Source of the DNA: Nonlabens spongiae
GTDB taxonomy: Bacteria; Bacteroidota; Bacteroidia; Flavobacteriales; Flavobacteriaceae
Length of the DNA: 64,000 nt
Assembly: GCF_002117125.1 (NCBI RefSeq)
Contig: NZ_CP019344.1
Span: 930,001 to 994,000 of the forward strand
Reading direction: 5' to 3'
Of this stretch, positions 9,096-18,000 are shown one piece after another; position 1 is the first letter of the stretch; every line of letters starts with the position of its first letter. The notes below the pieces were generated by a model. That model saw only the letters and a program-made list of their open reading frames with translations. It was not told where the DNA came from and did no database searches. Made by a program: the position numbers and the translations under genes.

Positions 9096-9686
9096 ATGAA
9101 TAGATTAATCTTAAAACTCATTGCGGTAAGCGCGGTCATCATGACCACGCTTGCTTCATGTGATAGCGACCCTACCGTGCAGTCGTACTATGTAGATAGT
9201 GAAGAAAAACCCGGATTTTACAAACAAACCGTTCCTAAAACGATCTTAGGTATAGATGAAAGGAAGCTAGACGAAGAGTCTCTTCAAGCTTATAATAGCC
9301 TTGATAAAGTCAGCGTACTCCTTCTACCTGCAAAACCAGGCGAAGAGAATCGGATAAAGGAGGAGGTTGAAGTCTTTGACAAAATTATATCCAATGGTGA
9401 CTATAAGACTTTGATTACCTATAATTCAGACGGTATGAAAGTTAATCTTGTTTATGAGGGTTCCTCTGAAAAGATTGACGAAATCATTGCTTATGGCAGG
9501 TACGAGGATAAAGTCATGGGAGTTGCACGTATTTTAGGTGATGATATGAATCTGGGTAGTATCGCAAAAATGTTTAATGAATTGGACGGTAGCGATATAA
9601 ATCCCGCAGGAATAAAAAGCATTCTGGGTGGCATGGGAGTCGATCTCGAGAAAGAAATGCAACGAGACAGCATTTACAGCGAGTAA
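9096..9686 (+). CDS. DUF4252 domain lipoprotein
   Basis: 196 aa. A lipoprotein signal ends TTLASC, with the lipid Cys at about residue 23, so it should be anchored in an envelope membrane. The body (about 60-175) parallels the preceding DUF4252 protein: VSVLLLPAKPGEENRIKEEVEVFDKI, a KVNLVYEGSSEKIDEIIAYG strand block, and a final RILGDDMNLGSIAKMFNEL. The two probably arose by duplication and act together. It ends the sigma operon, with a terminator 25 bp further on. Function unknown. Confidence 0.72.
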   Translation: MNRLILKLIAVSAVIMTTLASCDSDPTVQSYYVDSEEKPGFYKQTVPKTILGIDERKLDEESLQAYNSLDKVSVLLLPAKPGEENRIKEEVEVFDKIISNGDYKTLITYNSDGMKVNLVYEGSSEKIDEIIAYGRYEDKVMGVARILGDDMNLGSIAKMFNELDGSDINPAGIKSILGGMGVDLEKEMQRDSIYSE

Positions 9687-9710
9687 AGTATTCTTCGATA
9701 TAGAAATTGA

Positions 9711-9738
9711 AGCCGCATTTGAAAAGATGCGGCTTTTT
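9711..9738 (+). terminator. Rho-independent terminator of the sigma/DUF4252 operon
   Basis: Stem AGCCGCAT/ATGCGGCT with an 8-nt loop and a TTTTT tail. Confidence 0.88.
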
Positions 9739-9772
9739 GTATTCTAGCGGTGAACTCGTGATCGGGAAATCT

Positions 9773-9780
9773 TATCTTTG
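9773..9780 (+). promoter_or_regulatory. -7 element TATCTTTG for ychF
   Basis: Exact TAnnTTTG match 131 bp before ychF, in a spacer that also holds a half copy of the palindrome (9819-9828). No good -33 TTG is visible. Confidence 0.5.
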
Positions 9781-9818
9781 CGCGTTCTAAAAATAAGATA
9801 GAGTTTGTGCGGGTGTAC

Positions 9819-9828
9819 GCTTTCGCGT
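9819..9828. repeat. Half palindrome CGCTTTCGCG
   Basis: Left 10 bases of the palindrome, then unrelated sequence containing a short inverted repeat (GTCGGCAAGCCTTTGGCGAC). Confidence 0.6.
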
Positions 9829-9911
9829 CGAGCCGTCGGCAAGCCTTTGGCGACCGATGGAAAGCGGAATAATTGCAGAGATTATCCCACAAATCAAAAT
9901 AAATACAAGCT

Positions 9912-11006
9912 ATGAAAGCAGGAATCGTAGGATTGCCAAACGTGGGAAAATCCACTTTATTCAACTGTCTGTCCAATGCCAAGGCGCAAAGTGCCAATTT
10001 CCCTTTTTGTACCATCGAGCCTAACGTAGGTGTAGTAAACGTTCCAGATCCACGCCTGGAAAAACTGGAAGAGCTGGTTCAGCCTGAGAAAGTGATCCCT
10101 GCAACTGTGGAGATAGTTGACATTGCCGGTCTGGTAAAGGGTGCCAGTAAAGGTGAAGGGTTGGGAAATCAGTTTTTGGGTAACATACGTGAAACTGATG
10201 CAATCATACATGTTTTAAGGTGCTTCAATAACGACAACATCGTTCACGTAGATGGTAGCGTGGATCCTCTACGTGATAAAGAAACGATCGATATCGAGTT
10301 GCAGCTCAAAGACCTTGAAACGGTTGATAAAAAACTGGAAAAGGTAAAACGTGCAGCACGTACTGGAAACAAGGAAGCGATTAAAGAAGAAGAAGCACTA
10401 CTTAAGGTGAAAAATGCTTTGGAAGGTGGTAGTTCTGTAAGGGCGGTAGAAATGGATCAAGATTCACGCGATGCCTTCATCAAACCTCTTCAGTTCATAA
10501 CCGACAAACCTGTGCTTTATCTATGCAACGTAGACGACGACGCGGCAGCAAGCGGAAACGAGTATGTGGAGAAAGTGCGCGAGGCCGTAAAAGATGAAAA
10601 TGCAGAAGTACTTGTTCTAGCGGTAGGCACCGAGGCCGATATTACAGAACTGGACGATTATGAGGAGCGCCAGATGTTTCTGGCAGATATGGGACTGGAC
10701 GAGCCTGGGAGTGCTAAGTTGATCCGTTCAGCTTATTCTCTACTCAATCAGCAAACCTATTTTACAGCGGGTAAGAAAGAGGTACGTGCCTGGACGGTGA
10801 AGATAGGTGCTACCGCTCCTCAAGCTGCTGGTGTGATCCATACAGACTTTGAGAAAGGTTTTATACGAGCTGAGGTGATCAAATACGATACTTACGTAGA
10901 GTATGGATCTGAAGCTAAAGTTAAGGAAGCAGGAAAACTGAAGATTGAAGGAAAGGACTACATTGTTCAGGATGGAGATGTGATGCACTTCCTTTTTAAC
11001 GTGTAA
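9912..11006 (+). CDS. ychF: Redox-regulated ATPase/GTPase YchF (Obg family)
   Basis: 364 aa, the usual length. The P-loop is GLPNVGKST (residues 6-14), followed by the Obg-type FPFCTIEPNVGVV switch segment and DIAGLVKGASKGEGLGNQFL (G3). A coiled-coil insert spans about 125-200. The C-terminal TGS domain (about 280-364) contains the usual YxTYVEYGSEAKVKEAGKLKIEGKDYIVQDGDVMHFLFNV end. YchF is an ATP-hydrolysing member of the Obg family that binds ribosomes and modulates stress and leaderless-mRNA translation. It appears single, with its own upstream promoter element. Confidence 0.96.
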   Translation: MKAGIVGLPNVGKSTLFNCLSNAKAQSANFPFCTIEPNVGVVNVPDPRLEKLEELVQPEKVIPATVEIVDIAGLVKGASKGEGLGNQFLGNIRETDAIIHVLRCFNNDNIVHVDGSVDPLRDKETIDIELQLKDLETVDKKLEKVKRAARTGNKEAIKEEEALLKVKNALEGGSSVRAVEMDQDSRDAFIKPLQFITDKPVLYLCNVDDDAAASGNEYVEKVREAVKDENAEVLVLAVGTEADITELDDYEERQMFLADMGLDEPGSAKLIRSAYSLLNQQTYFTAGKKEVRAWTVKIGATAPQAAGVIHTDFEKGFIRAEVIKYDTYVEYGSEAKVKEAGKLKIEGKDYIVQDGDVMHFLFNV

Positions 11007-11015
11007 TAATTGATT

Positions 11016-12578
11016 ATGAAAAGGATTACAATATCTATTTTACTTTTCGTTGGGCTATTTTCATGTCAAACAGACGAGGACGTGAGTATGAACACTTTTA
11101 CCTCTTTAGAGGATTTGTCTGTTGAGATTGTTAATCCAGCAGAAACCAGCGAGCAAAATTTTTCTGACAACTCAATTCTTTTTAGAGGTCAAATTATAGG
11201 TGATTCAGATACAGACTACTCAGATTTAACAGCACGATGGAGTTCTCAATATGATAATGTAATTCATCAATCAAAACTCAATTCCCAAGGTGAATCTTCA
11301 TTTACTCATGATGCGCTCAGTTTGAATCTCCATAACATCAAACTTGAAATAATTAATGAGGTGGACTCAGTTATCACAGACTCAATAAATGTTTTCAATG
11401 CAATAAGATTAAATCCTATTGAAAAAAACAATAGTAGCCTAAATTTGAGTTGGGAGACGTTTGATGATGAACAATTCATTTCATATGACATATACAGATC
11501 TTTCTCAGATAGTAACATGATGCTTGGTGATCCTATTCATACCATTCTCGATATACGTCAAACAACATTCAATGATACGACGGCGATTATTGGAGAAAAA
11601 TATTACTATCAAATCCGCATGAATAGGAATTCTAATGAAAATCCCTTCTTTGATAGCAATATTCGGGATGTAGTTGCAGGAAAAACGATCAAAACAAATT
11701 ATCCGATCTTAAAGCTAATTAAGGATGAACAAAGAAATTTTGCTTATGGCATCGTCAATACGGAGAGTATCTGGTCGGATAATAGGACGGGTTATGGCTT
11801 CATTTTTATAGATCTAGAAGAGTTCGAAATTGAGAAGAGAATACTCACGAGTGTAAGATTTAGTGACTTAGATATAGATCCCAGCGGTAATTATCTTTAT
11901 CTCGCCTCAAGAAGCACCACCATCCACAGAATAGATTTAAACACCAAGCAGCTTGAAACTACGTTAACCCTAAACCGAAGTGCCCATAAACTCGAGGTGG
12001 GAAGCGGTGGACGTCTATATTATCATAGAACGCCACCCACTAGTGGTGGTACACAGTTTGGGATGTATGATTTGGAAACAAATAGCAATCTACCCTATGT
12101 GACCACCATGAATTATGATTTTTTCAGACATGGTGATTTTGAAATAGATGAAAATGATATAATCTACCATGGCGGTAGCAACTCTTCAAATTCAAGACTT
12201 TCAAAAATTGGAACCTCAAATGATGCTTTCTCACTTTTGAATCAATGGGACAGTAGAAATTATCAATCGGCAAGAATAGTTATTAACAATAATAAGATTT
12301 ACTGGAACCATTTTATTCTCGACACAAACCTTAATATCATGGGCACTTTTCAAAATGAAAATGGTGATGTTAATATCAAAGATGTGTCTCCTAATGGAGA
12401 TTATGCCTTGGGGTGGAGATCAGTATGGGAAACGTCAAATCAAACTAAAGTTAAAGAAATACCAGCCGACTTTGATTTAGGTATTTTCAGTACTGACTCT
12501 CAAGTCATCCTAAGTAAAACTGATAGTCCATTGTCTGAAGAATACGAGAGCTTGATCATTCAATATGATTTCAGATAG
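11016..12578 (+). CDS. Lipoprotein with FN3-like and propeller-like regions, unknown function
   Basis: 520 aa from the ATG at 11016; an in-frame TTG six bases earlier is less likely. The signal peptide ends GLFSC (lipid Cys at about 17). Residues about 130-220 look like a fibronectin type III domain (NLSWETFDDEQFISYDIYRS to YYYQIRMNRN). The rest has strand-rich repeats (FSDLDIDPSGNYLYLASRSTTIHRIDLNTKQLETTLTLN) suggesting a WD/YVTN-like beta-propeller. It lies 9 bp behind ychF but is probably functionally unrelated. Its base composition is more AT-rich than ychF. No substrate can be proposed. Confidence 0.6.
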   Translation: MKRITISILLFVGLFSCQTDEDVSMNTFTSLEDLSVEIVNPAETSEQNFSDNSILFRGQIIGDSDTDYSDLTARWSSQYDNVIHQSKLNSQGESSFTHDALSLNLHNIKLEIINEVDSVITDSINVFNAIRLNPIEKNNSSLNLSWETFDDEQFISYDIYRSFSDSNMMLGDPIHTILDIRQTTFNDTTAIIGEKYYYQIRMNRNSNENPFFDSNIRDVVAGKTIKTNYPILKLIKDEQRNFAYGIVNTESIWSDNRTGYGFIFIDLEEFEIEKRILTSVRFSDLDIDPSGNYLYLASRSTTIHRIDLNTKQLETTLTLNRSAHKLEVGSGGRLYYHRTPPTSGGTQFGMYDLETNSNLPYVTTMNYDFFRHGDFEIDENDIIYHGGSNSSNSRLSKIGTSNDAFSLLNQWDSRNYQSARIVINNNKIYWNHFILDTNLNIMGTFQNENGDVNIKDVSPNGDYALGWRSVWETSNQTKVKEIPADFDLGIFSTDSQVILSKTDSPLSEEYESLIIQYDFR

Positions 12579-12627
12579 CGGTATTTTTGATCGATTTCAT
12601 TCCATTTTGACTTGCAAGCTAAATCTC

Positions 12628-13677
12628 TTAATTCACTCGATTTCCTACTTTGAGGCGTTCCCAAAGCCATTTGCGATATTCCTTATTGCGTATTGCTTTG
12701 GGAATGATTCCTAGTCGGGTTTTGAAGTAAAGCTCTTTCTGGGCAGCTTTAGACTGTTTTTCTCTAAACTTTTCGTCAGTAAGTATTTTGCGCATCTCCT
12801 CTAGGTACAGCTGAGTGTCGGCGTTCCTATGATATTCTAGTTTAATCTTGCTTATCTCAGAAACAAAACTGATATAGTTATTCAGGACCTTGCCCAGCGA
12901 ATGGTTTTCCATCTCTAACTGTGCACCTCGGGATTTCAAAATTAGAACATCATTCATTGTTTTTAAGCTGATCGTTCTACGGTCATGACCGAAGTCGTTA
13001 ATCTGGCTGGATGCTATCGCTAGAGCTAGTTGGTCATCGAGGTGGGGTAAGTTGATATCGCTTTTGCGAAAGCGTCTATCAATAACCGTAGCTCCACTCA
13101 AGTACCGATCGTTAGGAGTTCTTAGAACTTCGTCATGAATCTCAACCGATGCGATGTAATTCTCGTGCACCAGTCGCGGTCGGTGTCTCTCTGTGGGAAT
13201 ATCAGTGATCTTTTTATTGGTGTAATAGCCATTCTTTTGCAGCAATTGATAGGCTTGAGCATTTTGATCTTTGGGTAGTAAGATATCGATATCAGCGAGC
13301 ATTCTGTAATGCTTTAGCTCTTCTTTGCCTAGCAGCAATCCGGTTCCTTTTAAAAATACAGGATCCAAATCGTGTTTTTGAAACAAGTCCTTGATATCAA
13401 GACACTGTTTGATGATTTCATCATTTCGCTCCATGTTCAGCTTAGAAATATACTGCATGTAGGCGACTAGATCTTCAGGGAGGAGAGAAACTAAATCGGC
13501 TTTTTTGAGATTAGCGTAGAGCGCCGGTAAAACGTAATGCTGGGTACTGACTTTAACCACCGCCTCCCAATCAACCTTTTCATGATCAATCCAATTTTTA
13601 ACACATTCTAGGTTATGATCTGAATAGTACAAACTCAGGGATTGCGCGATAAATGAAACGGTTTCAGCGAAATTCAT
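12628..13677 (-). CDS. Nucleotidyltransferase family protein (PF14907-type)
   Basis: 349 aa. The nucleotidyltransferase core is visible as PVFLKGTGLLL (about 107-115), RMLADIDILLPK (about 125-136, metal-binding D129 and D131) and VEIHDEVL (about 178-185). A helical C-terminal part ends in basic residues. It overlaps the kinase gene by 4 bp (ATGA) and is the last gene of the operon. In lasso peptide clusters, enzymes of this type (PsmN-like) add sugars to a phosphate placed on the C-terminal Ser by an HprK-like kinase. Here the same enzyme pair sits behind a small secreted peptide without any lasso cyclase. Substrate is inferred from context only. A palindrome copy with one mismatch (13059) is read as RFRKS. 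Confidence 0.75.
   Translation of the reverse strand: MNFAETVSFIAQSLSLYYSDHNLECVKNWIDHEKVDWEAVVKVSTQHYVLPALYANLKKADLVSLLPEDLVAYMQYISKLNMERNDEIIKQCLDIKDLFQKHDLDPVFLKGTGLLLGKEELKHYRMLADIDILLPKDQNAQAYQLLQKNGYYTNKKITDIPTERHRPRLVHENYIASVEIHDEVLRTPNDRYLSGATVIDRRFRKSDINLPHLDDQLALAIASSQINDFGHDRRTISLKTMNDVLILKSRGAQLEMENHSLGKVLNNYISFVSEISKIKLEYHRNADTQLYLEEMRKILTDEKFREKQSKAAQKELYFKTRLGIIPKAIRNKEYRKWLWERLKVGNRVN
13059..13074. repeat. Palindrome copy with one mismatch, coding
   Basis: CGCTTTTGCGAAAGCG. The plus-strand C-to-T change makes the minus-strand peptide RFRKS. Confidence 0.85.
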
Positions 13678-14795
13678 AATTCTAAAAGTTCGTTGACCGC
13701 TGAGATCATCTTATTGTGATTACTGTAAACCAGAGAATAACACGGTATTTCAGAAAGCCAATCCATAAAATACGGCACGAATGCTGGATCGTCAGAGATC
13801 CATGATTCAGGAATCAGTTCTTCAAACAGTTTCTGTCTTGAAAGAGGCTCCATGTCAAATTCCACGGATTCATTGAATTTAATAAATACTAGAGATTTGC
13901 ATTTCGTAGTTTTTCTCAAGTCCTCATTAAAGATAGGAATGTAGCGGATTTGTTTTTTGTGTGCGCTGAGATCAATTGGGTTTTGATCTAATAAGTTGGG
14001 ATAAAGCTTACTCAAAGCTTGAACAGATCCCGGTTTGATCGATATCCCAGCTGGGAATGGATAGATCTTGCCATTTTTATCCATGGGAACAAAATCATCT
14101 GCCAGACAATGTATGCCATTTGCATTTAGCAAAGCCACAGAAGTACTCTTCCCACTACCCGACTCGCCCATCATCAAAACGCAAGAATCATCGTTACCCA
14201 CGGCAGAGGCGTGGAACACCGCTCCCCAATCCTTTTCTCTGTTTTCATGAACACGCTCTAAAATTCTCATATACAAGCGACCTATAAGAAAATGTAGGTT
14301 CTCATAATCCCATCGCCCTTCATAGCGATCATCTATTTCTAGATGGTAGAATCGATCTTGATAGGCACACTTTATTTGGTGAAGCTGTTGAATCTCACTC
14401 TCTCTTGATACTTCAAGATGAGCAAACTTGGGGTGGATCAAAAGAAAATCCCTTTCGCTTGAAAAATGAATTTCAAAGGAAAGGGATCCTATTTGATATA
14501 ATTTTTTGGTCTTGTAGACCTGAGCTTCAAAATCAAACTCTTCCGAAACTATATCTTCTTCAATAAATCCATCTTTTAATACTTCAAAAATGTTGGTTTG
14601 AACCTGAGTAGCGTGTTCTTGGAATCGCTTTCGCGAAAGCGGAACATCACCAATACAATCAAACAATTCTGAAATCCCGACACCTTTTTCCAGACCTCTC
14701 AAGATCTCAGCTGTGAGACGGTCTAAAATCAGATACTGATTGGCTTTAGAAAACCAGACGATCGTTTGATCCCCTAAAGCCTTGAACAGTATCAA
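13674..14795 (-). CDS. HprK-like kinase with an N-terminal PqqD-like domain
   Basis: 373 aa. Residues about 1-85 (DQTIVWFSKANQYLILDRL.. to ..EVLKDGFIEE) follow the PqqD fold pattern, the peptide-binding RRE of RiPP systems. Residues about 190-373 are an HPr-kinase-like domain with HASAV (195-199), Walker A GESGSGKST (210-218) and LADDFVP (231-237). It lacks the normal HprK N-terminal domain and is not next to ptsH, so HPr is an unlikely substrate. The 66-aa peptide encoded 16 bp upstream ends in Ser, and related kinases phosphorylate a C-terminal Ser. I infer it recognises the peptide with its PqqD-like part and phosphorylates it. An exact palindrome copy (14626) is read as LSRKR between the PqqD-like helices. 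Confidence 0.75.
   Translation of the reverse strand: MILFKALGDQTIVWFSKANQYLILDRLTAEILRGLEKGVGISELFDCIGDVPLSRKRFQEHATQVQTNIFEVLKDGFIEEDIVSEEFDFEAQVYKTKKLYQIGSLSFEIHFSSERDFLLIHPKFAHLEVSRESEIQQLHQIKCAYQDRFYHLEIDDRYEGRWDYENLHFLIGRLYMRILERVHENREKDWGAVFHASAVGNDDSCVLMMGESGSGKSTSVALLNANGIHCLADDFVPMDKNGKIYPFPAGISIKPGSVQALSKLYPNLLDQNPIDLSAHKKQIRYIPIFNEDLRKTTKCKSLVFIKFNESVEFDMEPLSRQKLFEELIPESWISDDPAFVPYFMDWLSEIPCYSLVYSNHNKMISAVNELLEL
14626..14641. repeat. Palindrome CGCTTTCGCGAAAGCG, coding
   Basis: Exact copy, read as LSRKR in the PqqD-like part of the kinase. Confidence 0.95.
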
Positions 14796-14811
14796 ATGAA
14801 GAGTGTTTGAA

Positions 14812-15012
14812 TTAACTTCCTGGAGGTGAAGGGATGCTGAAACCAGTACCTGGATCCTCTGGACTTTGTGCTTGAGCTAGTTTGGGATTGAGCAATATGT
14901 ATGTTCCTACTGATGTAAGAGCTGCATATTTACCGAAATTACCCATTTTCTTCATCGCTTCCTTTCGGGTAATTCCGTTTTCTGAAGTCGACTTGTTTTC
15001 TTTGTTAGACAT
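14812..15012 (-). CDS. 66-aa secreted peptide, candidate substrate of the kinase/nucleotidyltransferase pair
   Basis: The peptide has a polar N-terminus, then TRKEAMKKMGNFGKYAAL and a hydrophobic segment ending LAQAQ, like a signal peptide or leader cleaved near residue 49. The remaining tail of about 17-18 residues is SPEDPGTGFSIPSPPGS, rich in Pro, Ser and Gly and ending in Ser. The gene lies 16 bp after a large T9SS protein gene and 16 bp before the PqqD-HprK-like kinase, so it is clearly in the same operon. Similar short TRR/TRK..KYAA..AQA peptides are what I recall beside HprK-related kinases in other bacteria. No function is established. Translation is supported by operon packing and the sensible signal sequence. 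Confidence 0.72.
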   Translation of the reverse strand: MSNKENKSTSENGITRKEAMKKMGNFGKYAALTSVGTYILLNPKLAQAQSPEDPGTGFSIPSPPGS

Positions 15013-15027
15013 ATTCTTAGGGGTAAT

Positions 15028-18000
15028 TTATTTATTAATTATTAATTTGATGCTCGTCGCTTCATCACCCGAGGTGATCTGTGCGATGTATACACCTGTT
15101 TTGATGTTTGAAACATCTACCGTAGCTACAGCTCCATCTTGACTCAATTCCTGAGCAATCACTTGCTTACCTAGAAGATCAAATAATCTTATTTGGGATG
15201 CAACATCATTGAGACCTGATATGCTAAGCGTGTTTGAATCGCTTTGGTAAACGGATACATCAAGATCTTGAGAGATGATCTCATTACTTAAGGTTTGAGT
15301 CGTCGCGTGTAAATAGAATCTACCGAAACCTGTCATATCACCTGCAGCGGTAAAATCAAAACTATTTCCATTTCCTAGCAAGTTGAAGGTTCCATTAGCT
15401 CTGTCTTCCAGATAAACATTTGTATTAATAGGCAAACCATTAACATCTGCCACGATACTTACCATTTGACCTGCTGCTGCCGTTACACCTACTGGAATAA
15501 TCATCGCATCAAGATTAGTATCAGGTAATGCTTGAATTGCAAAATTGGTATCTTGATAAGAACCATCTACAAGGGCGGTGTAAATCTCAAGACTTGCGAC
15601 TTGACCACCAAATGTAGCTACGTCAAATCTTGGATCAAGACCTAAAGTCTTACCATTAATAAAGTTAACTTTGGTACTGCGAGCTTCGTTGCCAACAGAC
15701 ATTACCAATTGGATAGATGAGTTATTAGACGGTGTACTGTAAAAAGTTAGACCAGTCTGGTGACTCAACATATTTTCATTAAAGTCAACCGACTCTGACG
15801 CACCCGCTGAGCTCAAGAAAAATCCTTGACCAGGGTGGATGAATCCAATAGTCAGCGGTAGATATGAACTACCGTTCCATACGTAAACCGCTTCTCTTAC
15901 ATCTTCTAAAGCTGCTGCATTAGTGCTCAACGTTAAGAAATCATCTATTGAAAGATAAGCAGCAAATGGATTACCTACTAGGTTAAAGCTGTTGTCCTCT
16001 TCTGGGAAATTAGCACTTTCCGTAATTGGAACAGCTAGATCTGTCGTTAACAAACTTCCGGTAAGAGCGATGTCTCCCGCCGCGTTAGTAAGGACACTGT
16101 AACCGATAGTGTTAGCAAAAGTTTCAGGAACACCATCTTGAGCATAAACCCAGTCGCCATCTCCATCTGTAGTATTGATGTAGGTACTAACACCTCTATT
16201 AGAACCGGTTCCAGATGCTATATTGTTTGCAGTTATCCATGCTGAGTCATAATCCTCTCCAGACACCGGTGTACCGATCAAGTGCCAGTTAGTATCTGGA
16301 ATAGCGATGTTATAAGTCACTTCTCCTGTTGAAGCCCCATTTAAGATTAAGCTACCACCACCATTTATAATAAGTGATGCAGCTCCTTCAACAGTTAAAT
16401 CGTTACCTACACCTCCAGTTGTTGATGAGATAATTGGGTAGTTACCTAAGCCGTTAGGAATTATAATATCATCAATAGACCTCGGAGCTATTCCGTTTAC
16501 CCAGTTACTACCCGTCGCCCAGTCAGTATCTGTAGCACCCGTCCATGTATTAGGATCTGTAAGGCTTGAACCATCTGTGTTATCAGAACCAGGAGAAAAA
16601 TCTATAGGATTAGTGGTAATAGTGCTGTGATCTACAAATGCACCCGTAAAGTCTGGATCTCTGGCAATAGATTGATTATTACCTGCGCTTCCATATGTCT
16701 CTACTACTAATGCAGTACCACTTCCATCAGCAATGGTTATGGTATCACCACTATTATTAAGTCCTAAGGTACCAGCTACCTGAACCAATCCAGGTACACC
16801 CGTAAAATCCTCAACATTTCCACCACCGAAAACCACAATGGCTTGTTGAGCAAGCAAGACAGTACCTGATGGAAATGTATGTCTTACTCCGAAACCATCT
16901 GACAAGGTATAATTAGACATATCAATAGCTGAAGAAGAGTTATTGAAAATCTCAATAAACTCATCATCTGAAGTATCAGCAACTCCATCTCCATTTGCAT
17001 CACCCGTTGTTCCATCGGGATCTGCTAGGATTTCGTTGATTACTAGTGGTGCCGTTTCATCATCGAATATAGTCAGAGTATGGGTGTCTGGGGATACAGT
17101 AGCTCCGGTAGATGTTGTTTCGGTCAAGGTAATTTCAATCGTTTCATCTTCAAAACCAGCATCTGGATTGATATCAAATGTTATATTTTGAGTACCATTC
17201 CCTGTAAAACTCAAACTTGTAGTGTTAAGAGTGTAATCAGCCATCTCAGCAGTTCCGCCTGTGACGGAAACGCTTAAATCAACTTGACTCCCTCCATAAT
17301 TAGACAATGTAACAGGTATAATTGAAGAGGTAAAGGTTAAGTTAGTTTCATTTTCTGAACTCGCAGTATTGTCAAAACCTACTGACGGCGGCAATGCACC
17401 GGCCCCTTGAGTAATTACTATATTATCAATATAAATCCCCTCGTCACTAGAAGTCAAATTTTCAAATGAAAGAACAATATCTAATGTTGAATTCCCTGAC
17501 AATGGAATGGCTGAAGTTGTAAAGGTTGCAAAGTTTGAATCTGTAACTGAACAGCCATGCTGTGTACCAGTAGTTAAGGCTGGTAAAACTAACCCTGCAC
17601 CACATTCTCCATCACCATCAAAATCTGTATCAAGAGCAGCAGGACCATTATTTGCATCCCCAGACCCCTGATGCATTTGAACTGACATCAAATTCTGAGC
17701 GGAACCGCTATCTAGAGAATATGTAATATTTAATTCATCGGTACTGTCCCAATCTTGGAAGTGGTGCGCTAACATGTCTATCGAAAACGTGAAAGACGTG
17801 GAGCCAGTTACATCAATTTGATCTAAAGTAATTGATCCAGGAGTAACGTTAGTATCCTCCACAGCCCAAATAAAGGTACTGTTTCCTCCTAGGTTACCAC
17901 CAGATTCAGCTGATGCATCGATTCTATTAAACACATCAATAAAACTTGAACCTTCTGTTGCGGTAGAAGAATATCCTTCTCCATCCGTCTCGAAATCGAT

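Noticed and set aside
13674..14795. True HPr kinase/phosphorylase of carbon control
   Set aside because: No HprK N-terminal domain, no ptsH nearby, and a PqqD-like N-terminus instead.
12628..15012. Classical lasso peptide cluster
   Set aside because: No B1/B2 protease-RRE pair, no asparagine-synthetase-like cyclase and no dedicated exporter in the window; only the tailoring-type enzymes are there.
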